Assembly (NCBI GenBank): GCA_964036315.1
Contig: OZ038500.1
Span: forward strand, 62,760,102 to 62,824,101
Length of the DNA stretch: 64,000 bases
Reading direction: 5' to 3'
DNA from: Acanthosepion esculentum
Lineage: Eukaryota; Mollusca; Cephalopoda; Sepiida; Sepiidae
Each line of letters begins with the position of its first letter. The first letter of the stretch is position 1. Below are positions 35,182 through 46,765 of the stretch, in pieces. The position numbers were made by a program, and so were the translations under genes. The notes beneath the pieces are model-generated. The model was not told the origin of the DNA. It did no database searches and worked only from the letters and a program-made list of their open reading frames with translations.

Positions 35182-35185
35182 ATGA
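35083..35185 (+). promoter_or_regulatory. Two upstream ORFs in the leader of the alternative POLR2D exon 1
   Basis: uORF1 runs 35083-35145 (20 codons plus stop). uORF2 runs 35114-35185 (23 codons plus stop) and its TGA overlaps the main ATG as ATGA. The transcription start is unknown, so either may lie outside the transcript. The leader of the downstream first exon has no ATG between its ETS site and the start codon. Confidence 0.45.
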
Positions 35186-35263
35186 CTGCTTCAACTAGTA
35201 CGGTTTCTGCAAATACAAATGATGTAACCGAAGAAGATGCTTCAGAATTACAGTTTCCTAAAG
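35182..35263 (+). CDS. POLR2D: Duplicated POLR2D first coding exon (alternative exon 1)
   Basis: It encodes 27 residues, MTASTSTVSANTNDVTEEDA then SELQFPK, and ends AAAG|GTCAGC, leaving phase 1. The copy at 43074-43152 encodes 26 residues with the same last block (TEEDASELQFPK) and the same phase, so both fit exon 2 at 45001. Most differences are in the N-terminal third, including a one-codon indel, and the frame, start and donor are intact. I found no second copy of exons 2-5 in between, so this is an alternative first exon of the same gene or a partial duplication still under constraint. It would put an extra ~9.7-kb first intron on the transcript. Expression is not shown by sequence alone. 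Confidence 0.7.
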
Positions 35264-35321
35264 GTCAGCTATTCATTATTTACATCATATCGATGTTAAT
35301 TGCATTTTTCATTCTTAGACG

Positions 35322-35430
35322 GGTGCACTTCAACGTGGTGAAACGCTGATTAGCTGATTACGACTGAGTAATGAGTTCGATCTTCACTGGGTACCCTCTA
35401 ATTGTGTCACATCTAAGCTACGCTTAATAA
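35322..35430 (+). mobile_element. SINE family B
   Basis: It reads 'gcacttcaacgtggtgaaacgctgattagc', then 'gagttcgatcttcactgggtaccctc' (box B) and 'gtgtcacatctaagctacgcttaataaatca'. It lies just downstream of the duplicated POLR2D first exon and its donor. Confidence 0.75.
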
Positions 35431-38080
35431 ATCATCCATTCTTAAAAGGAAGCCCAAAGAAAACCGATTCAATTGAAATTAGAAACTGGAATAAATGTTC
35501 ACTTTTTTCTAGTTTATCGCGGCTCTGTGTCCAGTTGAGTTAAAAAGTTATATATTTTTTTTATTTTACTCCGTAAAACAAACTTGTTTGCTAAAAATAA
35601 GATCAATTAACTAAAAAAAATACACTATGCCATGGAAACTTAACGACGTTTGTCTATTCGAACAAAGCAAACAAAAATTCTCGTTCCACTGCAAATACAG
35701 TGAAATTAACTTTGAAACACTACGTTGTCGTTACGGAAGATATCGCCACGGACTTACCAGAAACCTGGAAAAAGAAAACGCATTTTAATTTTTTAAATAA
35801 TTTAAATATCTTCTTTGGAGTGAAATTTTGATTGTTTTTTTTTTATTTGAAAGATAATATCCTAAAGCTAATCTGTATTAAAAGAAAAATTAATTTCCGT
35901 ACATAAAAAAAAAAAATTGAGGTGTAAAACATTGGCCTTCGTTCATCATTAATCGAACTGCAATTATAGACGAAAAATGTAAAAACAACAAATTAAAAAA
36001 TTCAATATTTGTCCTAGAGATGCGTTTAAAAGTCAGGATTAATTAACTGGATTTTGTAAAAGTAATGCTTAATTTTTATTTAAAATATGATGAAAATAAC
36101 GTTTATTTACGTACGGTAGCTTGTGATCAAAACCAAAAACAAACTATTGATAATTTCACCCGACTTAAAAAACGCGCGAAAAATTAAAAATTAAAGAAAT
36201 ACGGACACCAGCAGTGCAATAACCAAGAAATTGGTATTTATGTTTAAAAATAAATTACCTTTTTAACTTTAGTTGCTAGGTAGCTCCAAGATAATAGGGA
36301 CTTTAAGGTTTCAAAAATGCATTTTAAAAATGAAAAATCTTTCTTGAAGCTTTCATTTTAGTTTTAAATTGCAAGCTAATATAGATTAAATTTAATATTT
36401 CCAATAAGCAAAATACTTTGGAATCATTTTTTTTAAATTGCTAAAATCGGACATCATGACAAATCTGTCAACACAACATAATTCTCTTTATTAAAGAATC
36501 TTTCAAAAATCAAATATACTTTTCTGAGACTTTATTTGAGGAAAATTAACTGATTTAAACTAAAGTTTAATTAATCTAAATTACAACAAATATTACTTAC
36601 TTTTAGTTTAAAAAAAGCATTTTTTAACCTGGAGGTGGGTGTGTTTTTACGTGTTGACACATTTTGTTGATAACCTGATGTTTACAATATTGATGTAAAG
36701 GGGGAATACTTGTGGTAAGATTACAATTACATGGTGAATAAAACATAAGCATCTTTCTTTTCTTTTCTTTTTTTAGATCATTTTTTTTTTAACTATCCTG
36801 TAATCTTAAATATTTAAAATATTTTAAACATCCTAATATTTTATTGAATTTTAGGTACTTTGGATTTATAGTCTTACTTACGAAGATCCTTGTTGAGGAA
36901 ATATTAGAAAATTACGAATAAATTTAAGATTTACCATAGATACTGCTCTTATTTTCTGATAATGTCGTGTATGGACATCCGTATTTAAAAAAAATAGGCC
37001 CATTTTTATTGGGATCGCAGAATTATAGTAAGCCTTTCCACTTAAATACAGTTTTTATTTAATAAAAATACCACTTGACTGATACAAATTAATACAGAAT
37101 TTTAAAAGATTTAACTATAAATTATTATAATTAAAATTTTAACAAATTAAAACGATTCTTGTAAAAATACATTCTTCATTGAAAATTTTTTTTTTCCTAA
37201 GACAATAGTCTCCAATTTTATTCATAAAAGCAATTACAAGTATTTTTAATTGAATATTGTCTTAGTTTTATTGCATTTTTTATTTTACGATTCAGAGCAA
37301 ATTTTCTCTAATTGGGGGCCTTGTTTGACCAAAGAAAACTGATGATTAAAATTCTCCAAGGATTAGTTCTTAACTAACATAAACATTAAGTTAAGTTGTA
37401 CAAAAAAGAATTTCTTGAAATTTCATAAAATTAAGTAAGAGGTGGGTAACATGTAAAAAAAAGAAAAAAAATATTTTTACCAAGAATTTCTAAAAAAGAA
37501 ATGTTTAAAAAAAAAAAAATTTCATTCATTTGTAAATAACTTGAAACTTGAAAGTTTCATTAAATTCTGACAATTTTTTGATTTTTGCAAGTATTTCCAG
37601 ATCAATGTGTTTTTGACAGCAAATTGATGCTCCAATTTTCTATACTAACCATTTTGTGAAATACACTGGTTTGATATTTTGCCTAAAAATATCACTGATG
37701 ATGTGTGCCAAAACATCAAACCAGTATTTTGTGAAATGGTTCCCCCACTCTTTGACTCCAGAAAAACAAGATTTCTAACCAAAATTTAGAATGTTCTAAA
37801 AAGAGATTACAAAAACAAAAATTATTTCTACATAAAAAAATTTCTTCGTTCTTTTTTTGTTTTGTTTTTTTCTTCTTAATAATAAAGATTTTGATGATAA
37901 AACTTTGTTTTTTCATCATGTATGCTCATTTTCTAACCTTATATAACCAATAGTTTAAGAATATTTTAATATGTTTTGATTAAACTTAGTACAATGAATA
38001 ATTTTATTTTTTATGTTACATTAGAAGTATGAAAAAAGAATTTAATTAAAACCTAGTGAAATGATACTTTTGGGTTTAAT
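35431..38080. other. AT-rich DNA without recognisable features
   Basis: No POLR2D exon-like sequence, no gene and no clear mobile element apart from the inverted repeat at 37649-37739. Numerous A and T runs. Confidence 0.5.
37649..37739. repeat. Imperfect inverted repeat, ~30-bp arms
   Basis: 'ctggtttgatattttg' and 'caaaacatcaaaccag' are inverted, and the outer 'ccattttgtgaaata' pairs imperfectly with 'tattttgtgaaatgg'. The loop is about 30 bases. Possibly a short MITE. Confidence 0.65.
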
Positions 38081-38081
38081 G

Positions 38082-38200
38082 CAGGTGGTGTAATGAATGA
38101 ATCTATATCTTATCCTCCCAGCTATGGACTAAATAGCAGGGCAGACTGGTTTCTTTAGCTGTGGTTGGCATCCAGTCTAGGAGTAGGATAACTATGATTT
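38082..38200 (+). mobile_element. SINE family A, internally deleted
   Basis: The head 'gcaggtggtgtaatg' runs directly into the body 'atgaatctatatcttatcctcccagctatggactaaatagcagg' and 'ttggcatccagtctaggag'. Box B and the middle are missing. Confidence 0.75.
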
Positions 38201-38254
38201 CAAAACTGTAGCTATGGCAACAAAGGAGAAAACAAAATCTGACCTTGAAAAAAT

Positions 38255-39085
38255 AACTTGCATTATCTGTACTATCTGTTGAAAAAGAAAATCAGAAATT
38301 TTTAGCCTTCTGTCTCTTTTTGGCAATGTACTAGAAGCTCCAATTAACTCTCAATTGGTTAAGCATCTCACATCGCAGGATCTTCTTTCAGATAAGCAAT
38401 ATGGCTTCACTTCTCTAGGCTAGTCATTATTGTTAAAAGAGTTTGTCAAGCTTTAAATAAGAATGGTGAAACTTGAGCTGTTGCTTTGTATATCTCAAAA
38501 GCATTTGATAAGATTTGGAATACTGGTCTTCTTCACAATTTGAAAGGTAATAGTATTTCTGGACAAATTTTTGAACTGATTCAGTCTTATCAAATCTTTA
38601 TGAAAGTTGTCTTGAATGCCTACTCTTCTAGATCTTTTTGCATGAATGCAGTTGTTCCCCAGAGCTCTATCCTCGGACCTACTTTGTTTCTAATTTTCAT
38701 AAATGACCTTCCTGATGTCATCAGATCTCAACTCAGTATCTATGCTGATGACACAACTATTTACTCCTGTCAATAGTAAGCTTGATAAAGTCAAATTGGT
38801 GGCTGACTTCAAAAATGACCTACCATCTGTTATTAAATGGGCAAGAAGTGGCTTGTTAATTTTAACATCTCAAAAATATCACTGCTCTCTTTTAATCATC
38901 TGAGAGAACCCTTCTTAGCTTCCAATAGCATTGCTGTTGCTAACCTCCAGGAGAGTGATTCATTGCACCTTCTTGGACTAACATTTTCAGCTGACATGAA
39001 GTAGAAACAGTATATAAAATCAATCGCTACGTCTGCAGCTAAGAAAATTGATTCATTATATTGTGCTAGATAATTTATTAAAGGG
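38255..39085 (+). pseudogene. LINE reverse transcriptase relic (Jockey/CR1-like group)
   Basis: RT blocks appear in order across frameshifts: LFGNVLEA, LLSDKQYGF, then in one frame ISKAFDKIWNTGLLHNLK, GQIFELIQSYQ, VVPQSSILGPTLFLIFINDL and IYADDTTIYS (catalytic YADD intact). Then SDSLHLLGLTFSADMK and KKIDSLY. A stop near 38421 and the frame change after 38770 inactivate it. The GVPQGS motif is VVPQSS here. Placement in the Jockey/CR1 group rests on the block wording only. Confidence 0.85.
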
Positions 39086-39099
39086 AAATAACTGATACT

Positions 39100-39260
39100 G
39101 AGATATCCAGAAAAGGCATGGCATGTAGAACTAGAATAATCTACTCCCGTGAATGCAATAAAAGGTTCAGTTCAAAATTCCAACATATATCACATGTATA
39201 CGGCCGAAGCATACAGTGGTTGAAACATTGTAAATATGGCAATAAAGATGAAAACAAGAG
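39100..39260 (+). repeat. Family D right half, diverged
   Basis: 'tagaactagaataatctactccc', 'aataaaaggttcagttcaaaattcc', 'gtggttgaaacattgt' and 'ggcaataaagatgaaaac' correspond to 14690-14825. Confidence 0.65.
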
Positions 39261-39767
39261 TATGAACAATGTGTAAATAGCAAGTTTTTTATTCTGCTAA
39301 TGTCCTCAACTTTCATGACAATTTTTTCATACAAATATATCTCCATATTTTCTTTTAGATGCTTTGTACATAAAATGAGACGATAACTTGGAAAAGCTGT
39401 TTAAATGGCCTTTAATCAAGACTGTCTCCTGATGACTACCAAAAGTAACATCTGTATTACAAATAGTGAATTCAGTTTTACGTAATTTATCAACAATATG
39501 TGTTAATTTCTTGTTATTTTCTTTTTATAATCAAATTTCCAAGCTAAACAGCAGTTATGTTGTTATTGTCAATATTTTTGTTGGCTGAATGTTAATAGGT
39601 TTTCATTTTCTTGCCAGAAACAGTGAAGTATTTTCCATTTTCTTTCATCATTTAACCATAGTCAGGATCATCGAGCGAATGCAAACAATCCTTTCTTTAG
39701 CTTTACAGTATGTACTATGCCAGGAGTACATACAGTTTTGAATTCAGAGTTACTTTCTCCTAGACTT

Positions 39768-39956
39768 GTTACCCCCCCCCCCGGGCCATAGAACCCAGTC
39801 TGTCCTGTTATTTACCCATAGCTGGGGGAGAAGAAGAGGATTCATACTTTTCCCAAGGATATTAGCATGTAAGTGAATGTAATGGATCCAACTGGAATTC
39901 GAACATGGCTCTCTGATTCCTCAATGTGCCGCTATCCAATACTCCACTATGCCTCT
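39768..39956 (-). mobile_element. SINE family A, reverse orientation
   Basis: It begins after a C13 run. 'catagaacccagtctgtcctgttatttacccatagctggggg', 'gaggattcatacttttcccaagg', 'tggaattcgaac' (box B) and the head complement 'ctatccaatactccactatgcctc' mark nearly the whole head and body. Confidence 0.85.
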
Positions 39957-39959
39957 TTC

Positions 39960-42924
39960 ATAATCATCCTTGTCATTTATCATATCATTTGTAAGATTTA
40001 GCCACTTGACTATTGTCCATAAACATTATAATAGCTAGAAACTTATTCCAATCTTATTTTCATGTTGAATTCATTTTTTATTCCAAAGATATTTTCTTTC
40101 ATGCCACAAGAAATAGCATCACCAATGACTTGTGAATTACAAAGCATTAGGATTACTGATTGGTTATCAAGGAAGCAACCATTGTTACTAATAAAGAATG
40201 GTGTAGTGACATTAAAGATAGTAGCAGTAGCAGCTCTAAATAAATCTTGTATCATCAGCAGCTCTTTAATATAAAAACACGTGAACCCTAAAGAAACTCT
40301 CTTTTGGGGGGGGTCCCTCTTTCGAACGCGTGACATGAACTTTCCATGCTGAAGCTACAAGGTCTGCGAATGCTTCACACTAAAACACACCAACAAAGCA
40401 AGTTTCCACTATAACATATTAATGAACATTTCGTTGTGTATACAATTTACGTCTAACAAAAGAAATTCATTTGAAACTTTATTTTTGTTAATTTTGTTTT
40501 AATAAATGTTATCTTTGCATTGCAAATCAATGGTGAGTTATTTTGTGCATGCACTCTTCTTCACCATTATTCCACATGCTATAAAATGTTCCCTTAAGAA
40601 ACCTTACACATTTAATTATTAAAGTAGATAATCACTAAAACAGTATCAAATATAGCTATAAGCAATTCGTTTTCTCAAAAGATAAATTTTATAACTCAAC
40701 CTTAGATTTTATTTTTGTCTCATCTGACTGTGAAATATACCTCATTTTATTTCCATTACGAATATTATCACTGTAAAAAATTTAATAATTCTGATTGTTC
40801 TGTGTTATCAACTGGACTAAAGTTATAATTTTTCATCAATTTTATTAATGTTGGTTCATTACGACTTTCAAAAGGTCTTTTTAGCATTCCGCTACCACTT
40901 TTTCATCAATGTTGATTTTCATGCAAAAAGCGGATCACAGCTTCATACATGTTTTCTGAAAACCTTAACTTCTCATTGGACAATAAATATTATTAAAATT
41001 ATCTCGTGTATCCTCACGTACATTGTTCTCAATCAACAAAACAAAACATATCAGGCTCCAGACTGATTTTGTAAGGATCTTTCTGAGTGGTTAACAAATA
41101 TTAAAAAAAACAATTTACCTGCTCACTACTACGTCCGAATAACATCAACCTATTTTTTGACCTGACGAAAAAACAATGCTTTCTGGAGCCTGCCACGTGA
41201 TTAAAAAACATAAATTGAATGTACTCAGTGAGTGAGAATTTACGACGACTAGCATTTGCTAAACGAGTTCACGACGCTTGTATCATTACTGCAGCGAAGT
41301 ACAAAGTTAGAATCTCAAGTTCTTTAACATGAAATAACTTCACTGTAATTCAAGCTAAAATTTCAACTAAACAACTCACTCACCAACTTCTTCTGCAACT
41401 TACTAAAAAAACTATTCAATTACGCTATTGAATCTTACGAAACTTAATTACAAACTACGAGCAACCAAAACAATTGGACATTTACGGAACATTCACTTCT
41501 CCAACTTCTTTAAAGCTAAAAGTTTATCAACATATTTTCAGCTTTACAGGACTTACTAAACTCTCTTTCGGTGAACATTTTGAGCGACAAGTTATTTCAA
41601 CTTTTTGTGAGCTCAGGTAAAAATATTAAAGTCTTTAACCCAGTCAAAGGGAAGTAACTCATATTAATAATTCATGTAAAACTGTTGACGTTCATAAATA
41701 TAAATATTGTACCTATTATGAAAGGTTATTTTCTTGTGTTTTTTCCCTTGTTTGCTTACACATTCGTAAAGTAAAAAGTGTGCGGGTTGATTTACACTGT
41801 CAATACCGCTACAGGTCTTTTATGATATTAGCAGGTGTCTTATTATCATTCAAAATGTCAGGAATCAAAAGAACAAAATAATTTGGTTTCCAACCATCAT
41901 TATTGATAATGTGATTGGTGTTCTGTACATTATATATATTTGCTTAGCTGGATTTTTAATAACAGAAGAAAGAAAAATCATTTGCAAGAAGAAAAGTTTT
42001 ATCAGAAATACCATTGATGTCATTGGAGGATAGTTTGCCCATATTTATATATTTAAAGCCAATCATCATTAAATAAATGCCAGTTTATTTAAAAGAAACC
42101 TCATGGATAGTATCAACATAATTTAAAATATCAAGGACACCATGAAACAAATCTTATAATTTTAGTCTGGTTCAAGGCAAATGCAAGACACCACAATCAA
42201 AGAGATTGGCTTTCATCACTGTAAAGAACCAATGAGCAGGAGTTAAAAAAACAACTACTATTGGTTGAACTTGAACACTTGAATGCTATAGTATAATTTT
42301 TGTCCTGTGAATAAGAGTTCTTATAAAGTCTACTAGACAGGAGGTCAGGCTAATTCTATCAACAATGAAAGGGCTCAGTTATAAAAATAGATATGCAAAG
42401 CCTTTTCTTTTCTGTTGCTCTTTGAAACCTTTTCCATTCACATCTACTTGCTACAGGAAGCTGTCTTAAACAGCTTTCAAAATTGAAGCAGAAAGGACAC
42501 TAGAACTCTTGCTAGAATTAAGTCCCGGTGAAAGACAATTATTGTAATAAAGACATTGGCTGCATTCATTGCATTGAGCACAACCATTTACACAATTTAC
42601 TTTTTTACAAATTTTATGATACTTTTTTTTTTTTTTTTTAATAAGGCATCTATTGCAGATTGAATAAACAGTGTAGTGAACATACAGATAACAACAAAAA
42701 CATGAAATTCTTTATTTAATCACTGCAAAAATCTGTTAATATTTTTTTCTCTTAAATTACATTCCCTTTACTTTTTGCTTCTTGTACTTTAGTAAAGTAC
42801 AAGTATTGGTAAATTACCAATACTTGAAACTTTCAAGTAGTGGTAAAAATACAAGACTATCATAGAAAAAGGAGACGGTTATTAAAATTAATTATTATAC
42901 AATGAAGCAATTAATAATTGTTAA
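39960..42924. other. Mostly unclassified DNA upstream of POLR2D
   Basis: No gene is supported. On the minus strand about 42610-41830 there are short frames that look like a decayed coding sequence. One has a cysteine-rich piece CVNGCAQCNECSQCLYYNNC, and others read WFFTVMKANLFDCGVLHL and GWKPNYFVLLIPDIL. I cannot assign them and several stops intervene. Confidence 0.4.
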
Positions 42925-43073
42925 AGACAAACCGGCTTAGTAGGTAATACAATAACAACTACAACACAAAATATCTAAAACAGTGCGAAACCGGAAGTGG
43001 AATTTTTTTGCTTTTCAACCAGTTACCCACCTTGCTTTAAAGGATTTTGAAAGTGATAAACAACATTATAAGG
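42925..43073 (+). promoter_or_regulatory. POLR2D: POLR2D proximal promoter and 5' leader
   Basis: CCGGAAGT at 42991-42998 lies within the 15-bp block AAACCGGAAGTGGAA shared with 35053-35067, 76 bp before the ATG. The flanking 'ttgttaaagaca' and 'caataacaa' also resemble the upstream copy. No TATA box. Consistent with ETS-driven housekeeping transcription; binding is inferred. Confidence 0.7.
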
Positions 43074-43152
43074 ATGGCCGCTTCAGCTAGTACACCTGTA
43101 AATACAAATGAGATAACCGAAGAAGATGCTTCAGAGTTACAGTTTCCTAAAG
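43074..43152 (+). CDS. POLR2D: RNA polymerase II subunit RPB4 (POLR2D), exon 1
   Basis: First of five coding exons that join in phase to a 144-residue protein, close to the 142 residues of human RPB4. RPB4 pairs with RPB7 to form the stalk of RNA polymerase II in the nucleus, with roles in initiation and RNA handling. This exon gives residues 1-26 and the first base of codon 27, ending ELQFPK, which joins to EFESAETLL. The start ATG has G at +4. Donor AAAG|GTTAGC. The N-terminal ~15 residues are variable in the family, and the TEEDASELQFPKEFE block is where similarity begins. The exon is duplicated at 35182-35263 with its promoter block, so at least two alternative N-termini are possible. Confidence 0.95.
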
Positions 43153-44429
43153 GTTAGCTATTCGAATCAATATTCACATATTTTTTTTCTTTCGTCCCAT
43201 TGAAGTAAATCTGCAGAAAAAATGTAAATGTTCTACTTTCCCTAGTTTAGCGTGGATTCTTGTAATGTAAATTTATCTTCAGGAAAAAAAATGGACTAAA
43301 AATCTGATCACAAATCAATTAACAACTAACAAGAAAACGCTTACTGGATTATTATATAGGTTACAAAAAAATGTGAGCAAATGAATTTTTTTTTTTTTTT
43401 TTTCTGTTGGGTTGAGAAGACTAAATTAGAAGAGGCACGTGAACGAAAACTTTAAAAAAAAATTCTAAATTAGTTTGTGTTTATTAAATTTGTGTCTTGT
43501 GGATTTTTACACCTGTAATAATTCTTTCTTATGTGTCAAAAAATCCTTTTTTGTGATGTGGGCGATAATGGCTGTCCACAAGTTCCTATCTTTTATTGTT
43601 CTAAGTAATTTTTTAACTTTAGTCTTTCTTTACCATCCTCTTTATCATTGTTCTTCCACCCATTCACACAACCTTCTTCTTACAAAAGTCAATCTACTGC
43701 CTGACGGACAGCGATAGAAATTCGTCTTTAGCTCTTGAATTGCTTCATAAGTGCTAATTTCAGTAGCTCTTATTTTTTTTAATTGTAATTTTCTTTCTGA
43801 ACAGTTCTTTTAATCAATTTATGCATTTATTTGAGAGGAAACTTTTTTTTTTTTTTTTTTTTTTTTGTGCAAATGCATGACAAGACCAGGTGAAAGAGAC
43901 GCTAAACCATGTATCAATGTATTGTAACTGCAAATTATTGTGGATTATTTCATTTTGTCAAACGTTTACAGAAAATTTCTATCCCTAGCCTACCACGAAT
44001 CCTAAAAAACACCTCATTGACCCGTCACAAGTAACAGAAGTACTGTCATGCATTGGCACTTTTGTTTTTTCATATTTTAAGAAAATTCAGTTTGTCAGGA
44101 TGTTTTTTCATGTGTTGTGTTGGTATCTTTGTAAAACTTTTTTTTCACTGGAGAAAGATGCATCCACAATTAATCTTTATGGAATTGTAAAAATTTGTGA
44201 CTTAAACATTTTTTTTTTTTTTTTTTTGAGTAAAATTTAGTCATGAAAATATTGGTTTTTATTACAAAAAGAATGACATCTTCTCAGGTTTTTTTTTTTG
44301 GTTTTTTTTTTTTTTATTATAAAAGTAAATAATATGTACTGAAATTTTCAGACCCCCTAGCCGGCCCTGAAGTCTTGGTGGCTTTATTGCCTTACTAGGG
44401 TTAAAATGATTTTAAAAAATAAATAAAAC

Positions 44430-44695
44430 TTCTGTCTGAATTTCTGGTATGAAGAGTTATCAATCATTATTTACACTATTTATATTCAGACTATTGTCCT
44501 CATCTGAGCAGTACTAAAAATAAGAACTAGATGATATCCCTAGATATGGGCAGTGCAACGAGAACAGTCTACCTCCATGGTTTAAATAAAAAGTTCAGTT
44601 TTGAATTCCCTATAGGTTACCCAAATTGATATACACCTGAGGAAGGCTGGAGGACACAACAGCTGAAATAGCTTTTTCTGATACAGTTTAATCTG
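44430..44695 (+). repeat. Family D copy in POLR2D intron 1
   Basis: 'gtctgaatttctggtatga', 'agttatcaatcattatttac', 'cagactattgtcctcatctg', then 'agaacagtctacctcc', 'gttcagttttgaattccctataggttaccc', 'gatatacacctgaggaaggctgg'. It is closest to the 58920-59215 copy. The tRNA-like centre is missing. Confidence 0.7.
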
Positions 44696-45000
44696 CAGCT
44701 GACAACAAATTCATTTGCAGGGATACTTGTGTTGAACCTATAAATCAGCTCAAAAAATTTTTGTTAGCATCTTTTAGGTGGTGAGTTGTGAACCCTCAAT
44801 GAAAGTATCTTATTTTTTTTATTTCAGCAAAGTCATTTATATGAACACTTTTGCAAAAGTTAAATTATTTTTTTTTTTTTTTTTTCTGTTATTGAGAGTC
44901 AGTGACTTTTGTCACTGATTTGCCAGCACCAGTGAAAATATTTTGTATTAAGTAATTTGATGAAAATGTGATCAGTGAAATTTATTTTTTTTTTTTATAG

Positions 45001-45058
45001 AATTTGAGTCTGCTGAAACATTATTGATATCTGAAGTACAGATGTTACTGGAACATCG
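45001..45058 (+). CDS. POLR2D: POLR2D exon 2
   Basis: A long T tract ending TATAG precedes the exon. It completes a Glu codon and encodes FESAETLLISEVQMLLEH, then two bases of Arg 46; donor CATCG|GTAAGA. This is the conserved N-terminal helix of RPB4 that packs against RPB7. Confidence 0.97.
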
Positions 45059-45159
45059 GTAAGATCATTTCTTATAGGATTGGTTTCTCTTATGTTAAAG
45101 ACTGAGAAAATTTTTTTATAGCCATTGTTCTTATAAATTTTTTAAAGTATCAATTATAT

Positions 45160-45335
45160 ATGGATTTTTTATTTATTAATCCAATCTATTTTTATCACTT
45201 TGAACATTTTGTTTTTTCTGGATACCCATATTTGAGTAGGTGGTCCGTTTATTTTAAACAGTATTTTATTTCATTTACCAGCCTGAATATTCGAGGAATC
45301 TTATTAAATAAAAATGTGCCATCCTGTCAGAGCAT
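45160..45335. repeat. Interspersed repeat family H (first of two copies)
   Basis: 'gattttttatttattaatccaa', 'tatttgagtaggtggtccgtttatt', 'aaacagtattttattt' and 'cctgaatattcgagg' recur in the same order at 61318-61480. Class unknown; no ORF. Confidence 0.7.
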
Positions 45336-45373
45336 ACTGAAATACTCATTACATCACTCACACATCCAAGCTT

Positions 45374-45443
45374 ACCTGATATTCCCAAGCAGTCACCCCT
45401 CTAGGTACTGATCAGGTTTGATGTTGCTTAACTTTGGTTCTCA
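45374..45443 (-). pseudogene. 5S rRNA pseudogene fragment
   Basis: The reverse complement reads gagaaccaaagttaagcaac, atcaaacctgatcagtacct, then ggtgactgcttgggaatatcagg. This corresponds to about bases 40-108 of 5S rRNA and includes the internal promoter region in degraded form. Unlike the copy at 1903, no SINE adjoins it. Confidence 0.85.
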
Positions 45444-46271
45444 AATATTAAAAATTAAAATCTGTAAAATGGAAGAAAATTGTTATTGGTAAGATATTTA
45501 AAATATACTCAGTTCCTTTCATTCATTTAAATTGACCATTACCCACTTTTGGCACCAAATGTTTTTTTGTTTTTTTTTTTTGGCTTAATTTCTATAGTAT
45601 TTTTGAGAAAATCTCAATCTAGATCTCTATTCCTATGTTTCTTTTGTATGTTGAAACTATTTTTGGTGCAGAATATTACCCACCAAAAGAAATTTGATCC
45701 TTTACCATCTAACACACTCAAACCCTCCCTGTAAATATCTGTTCTTAAAGTCTCACTGTTTGTGTGACTTCCTGTGTTATTTGCGATGATGCCATCATAT
45801 ATTATGGCAAAATATACATGGAGTGGCTGACAGTAGGTTGAATATTGAGAGTCAATATTTACAGAGCAGGCTGAATTTTAAAGGGTTAAACGCAAAATTT
45901 AAGCTCTTTTCAGGAATTTTGGCACTTCACTGTAGACCAATTCTAAATATAAACACTTATTTGTGGTGTAAAAGATGTTTTTAAATCTTCCTCTACAAAT
46001 AACATTAATACAGTTTCATAATTGTACTGGAAATCATTCTGGAGGCTCAAAAACAACAATTGTCCACTTTCTTACCTTGAAATAAACCAGCAATGTTTGA
46101 AAGTACTCAAAATGTTACACATAATTTTGGCAAGTCCTTCTACAAGTTTCTATCTGATATCAAGTAACTCATTTAAGACTAATAGAAAGTCACTAAAAGG
46201 CTTAAGACATTCTTTGATGTCTCTATTCGATAAAACATGATTAAACAAAAGATTGCTGTCTAAAGATACTA

Positions 46272-46278
46272 ACCTGAA

Positions 46279-46320
<42 letters not shown>
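46272..46320. repeat. (TC)n-(AT)n microsatellite
   Basis: It directly abuts the left end of the mariner relic at 46322. Confidence 0.9.
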
Positions 46321-46321
46321 G

Positions 46322-46697
46322 TAGAGTGATTGAAAAGTAACTCCCTATTTCATGTATAAGTGGCCAGCCAGGAGTCCTGATTTAACACCCTGTGAGTTTT
46401 CTCTTTGGGGTTGGTTAAAGGAGCAAGTCTACTATACCAAACCAAGACATTGGAAGAACTTGAAGGGCGAATACAAGAAGTTATGTCTCCCATACCACAA
46501 AAGTTCCTGGTGAAATCAGTTGATGTGATTCTTGGGTGACTCAAGAAAACTAGTAGCAAAATCTGGTGCCATATCAATTTTTAATTAAGACCTCATGCTA
46601 AATGCTTTCCTCTCATATATGTTTCTTGTAAAAATGATAGTTAATAAATAAATTATAAGTATTTTAAAAATGGGGAGTTAATTTTCAATCACCTTAC
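46322..46697 (+). mobile_element. Mariner-group element, internally deleted, with TIRs and transposase C-terminal relic
   Basis: The ends 'gagtgattgaaaagtaactccc' and 'ggggagttaattttcaatcacc' are inverted repeats. Inside, frames read WPARSPDLTPCEFSLWGWLK (third catalytic acidic block) and QVYYTK, then, shifted, TLEELEGRIQEVMSPIPQKF and LVKSVDVILG. The HTH half and first two catalytic blocks are absent, so this is a deletion derivative that keeps both ends. A (TA)n run follows at 46699-46762. Confidence 0.8.
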
Positions 46698-46698
46698 G

Positions 46699-46713
46699 TG
46701 TGTGTGTGTTTAT

Positions 46714-46762
<49 letters not shown>
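46699..46762. repeat. (TA)n microsatellite
   Basis: TA run of about 30 units with one interruption near 46723. Confidence 0.9.
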
Positions 46763-46765
<3 letters not shown>

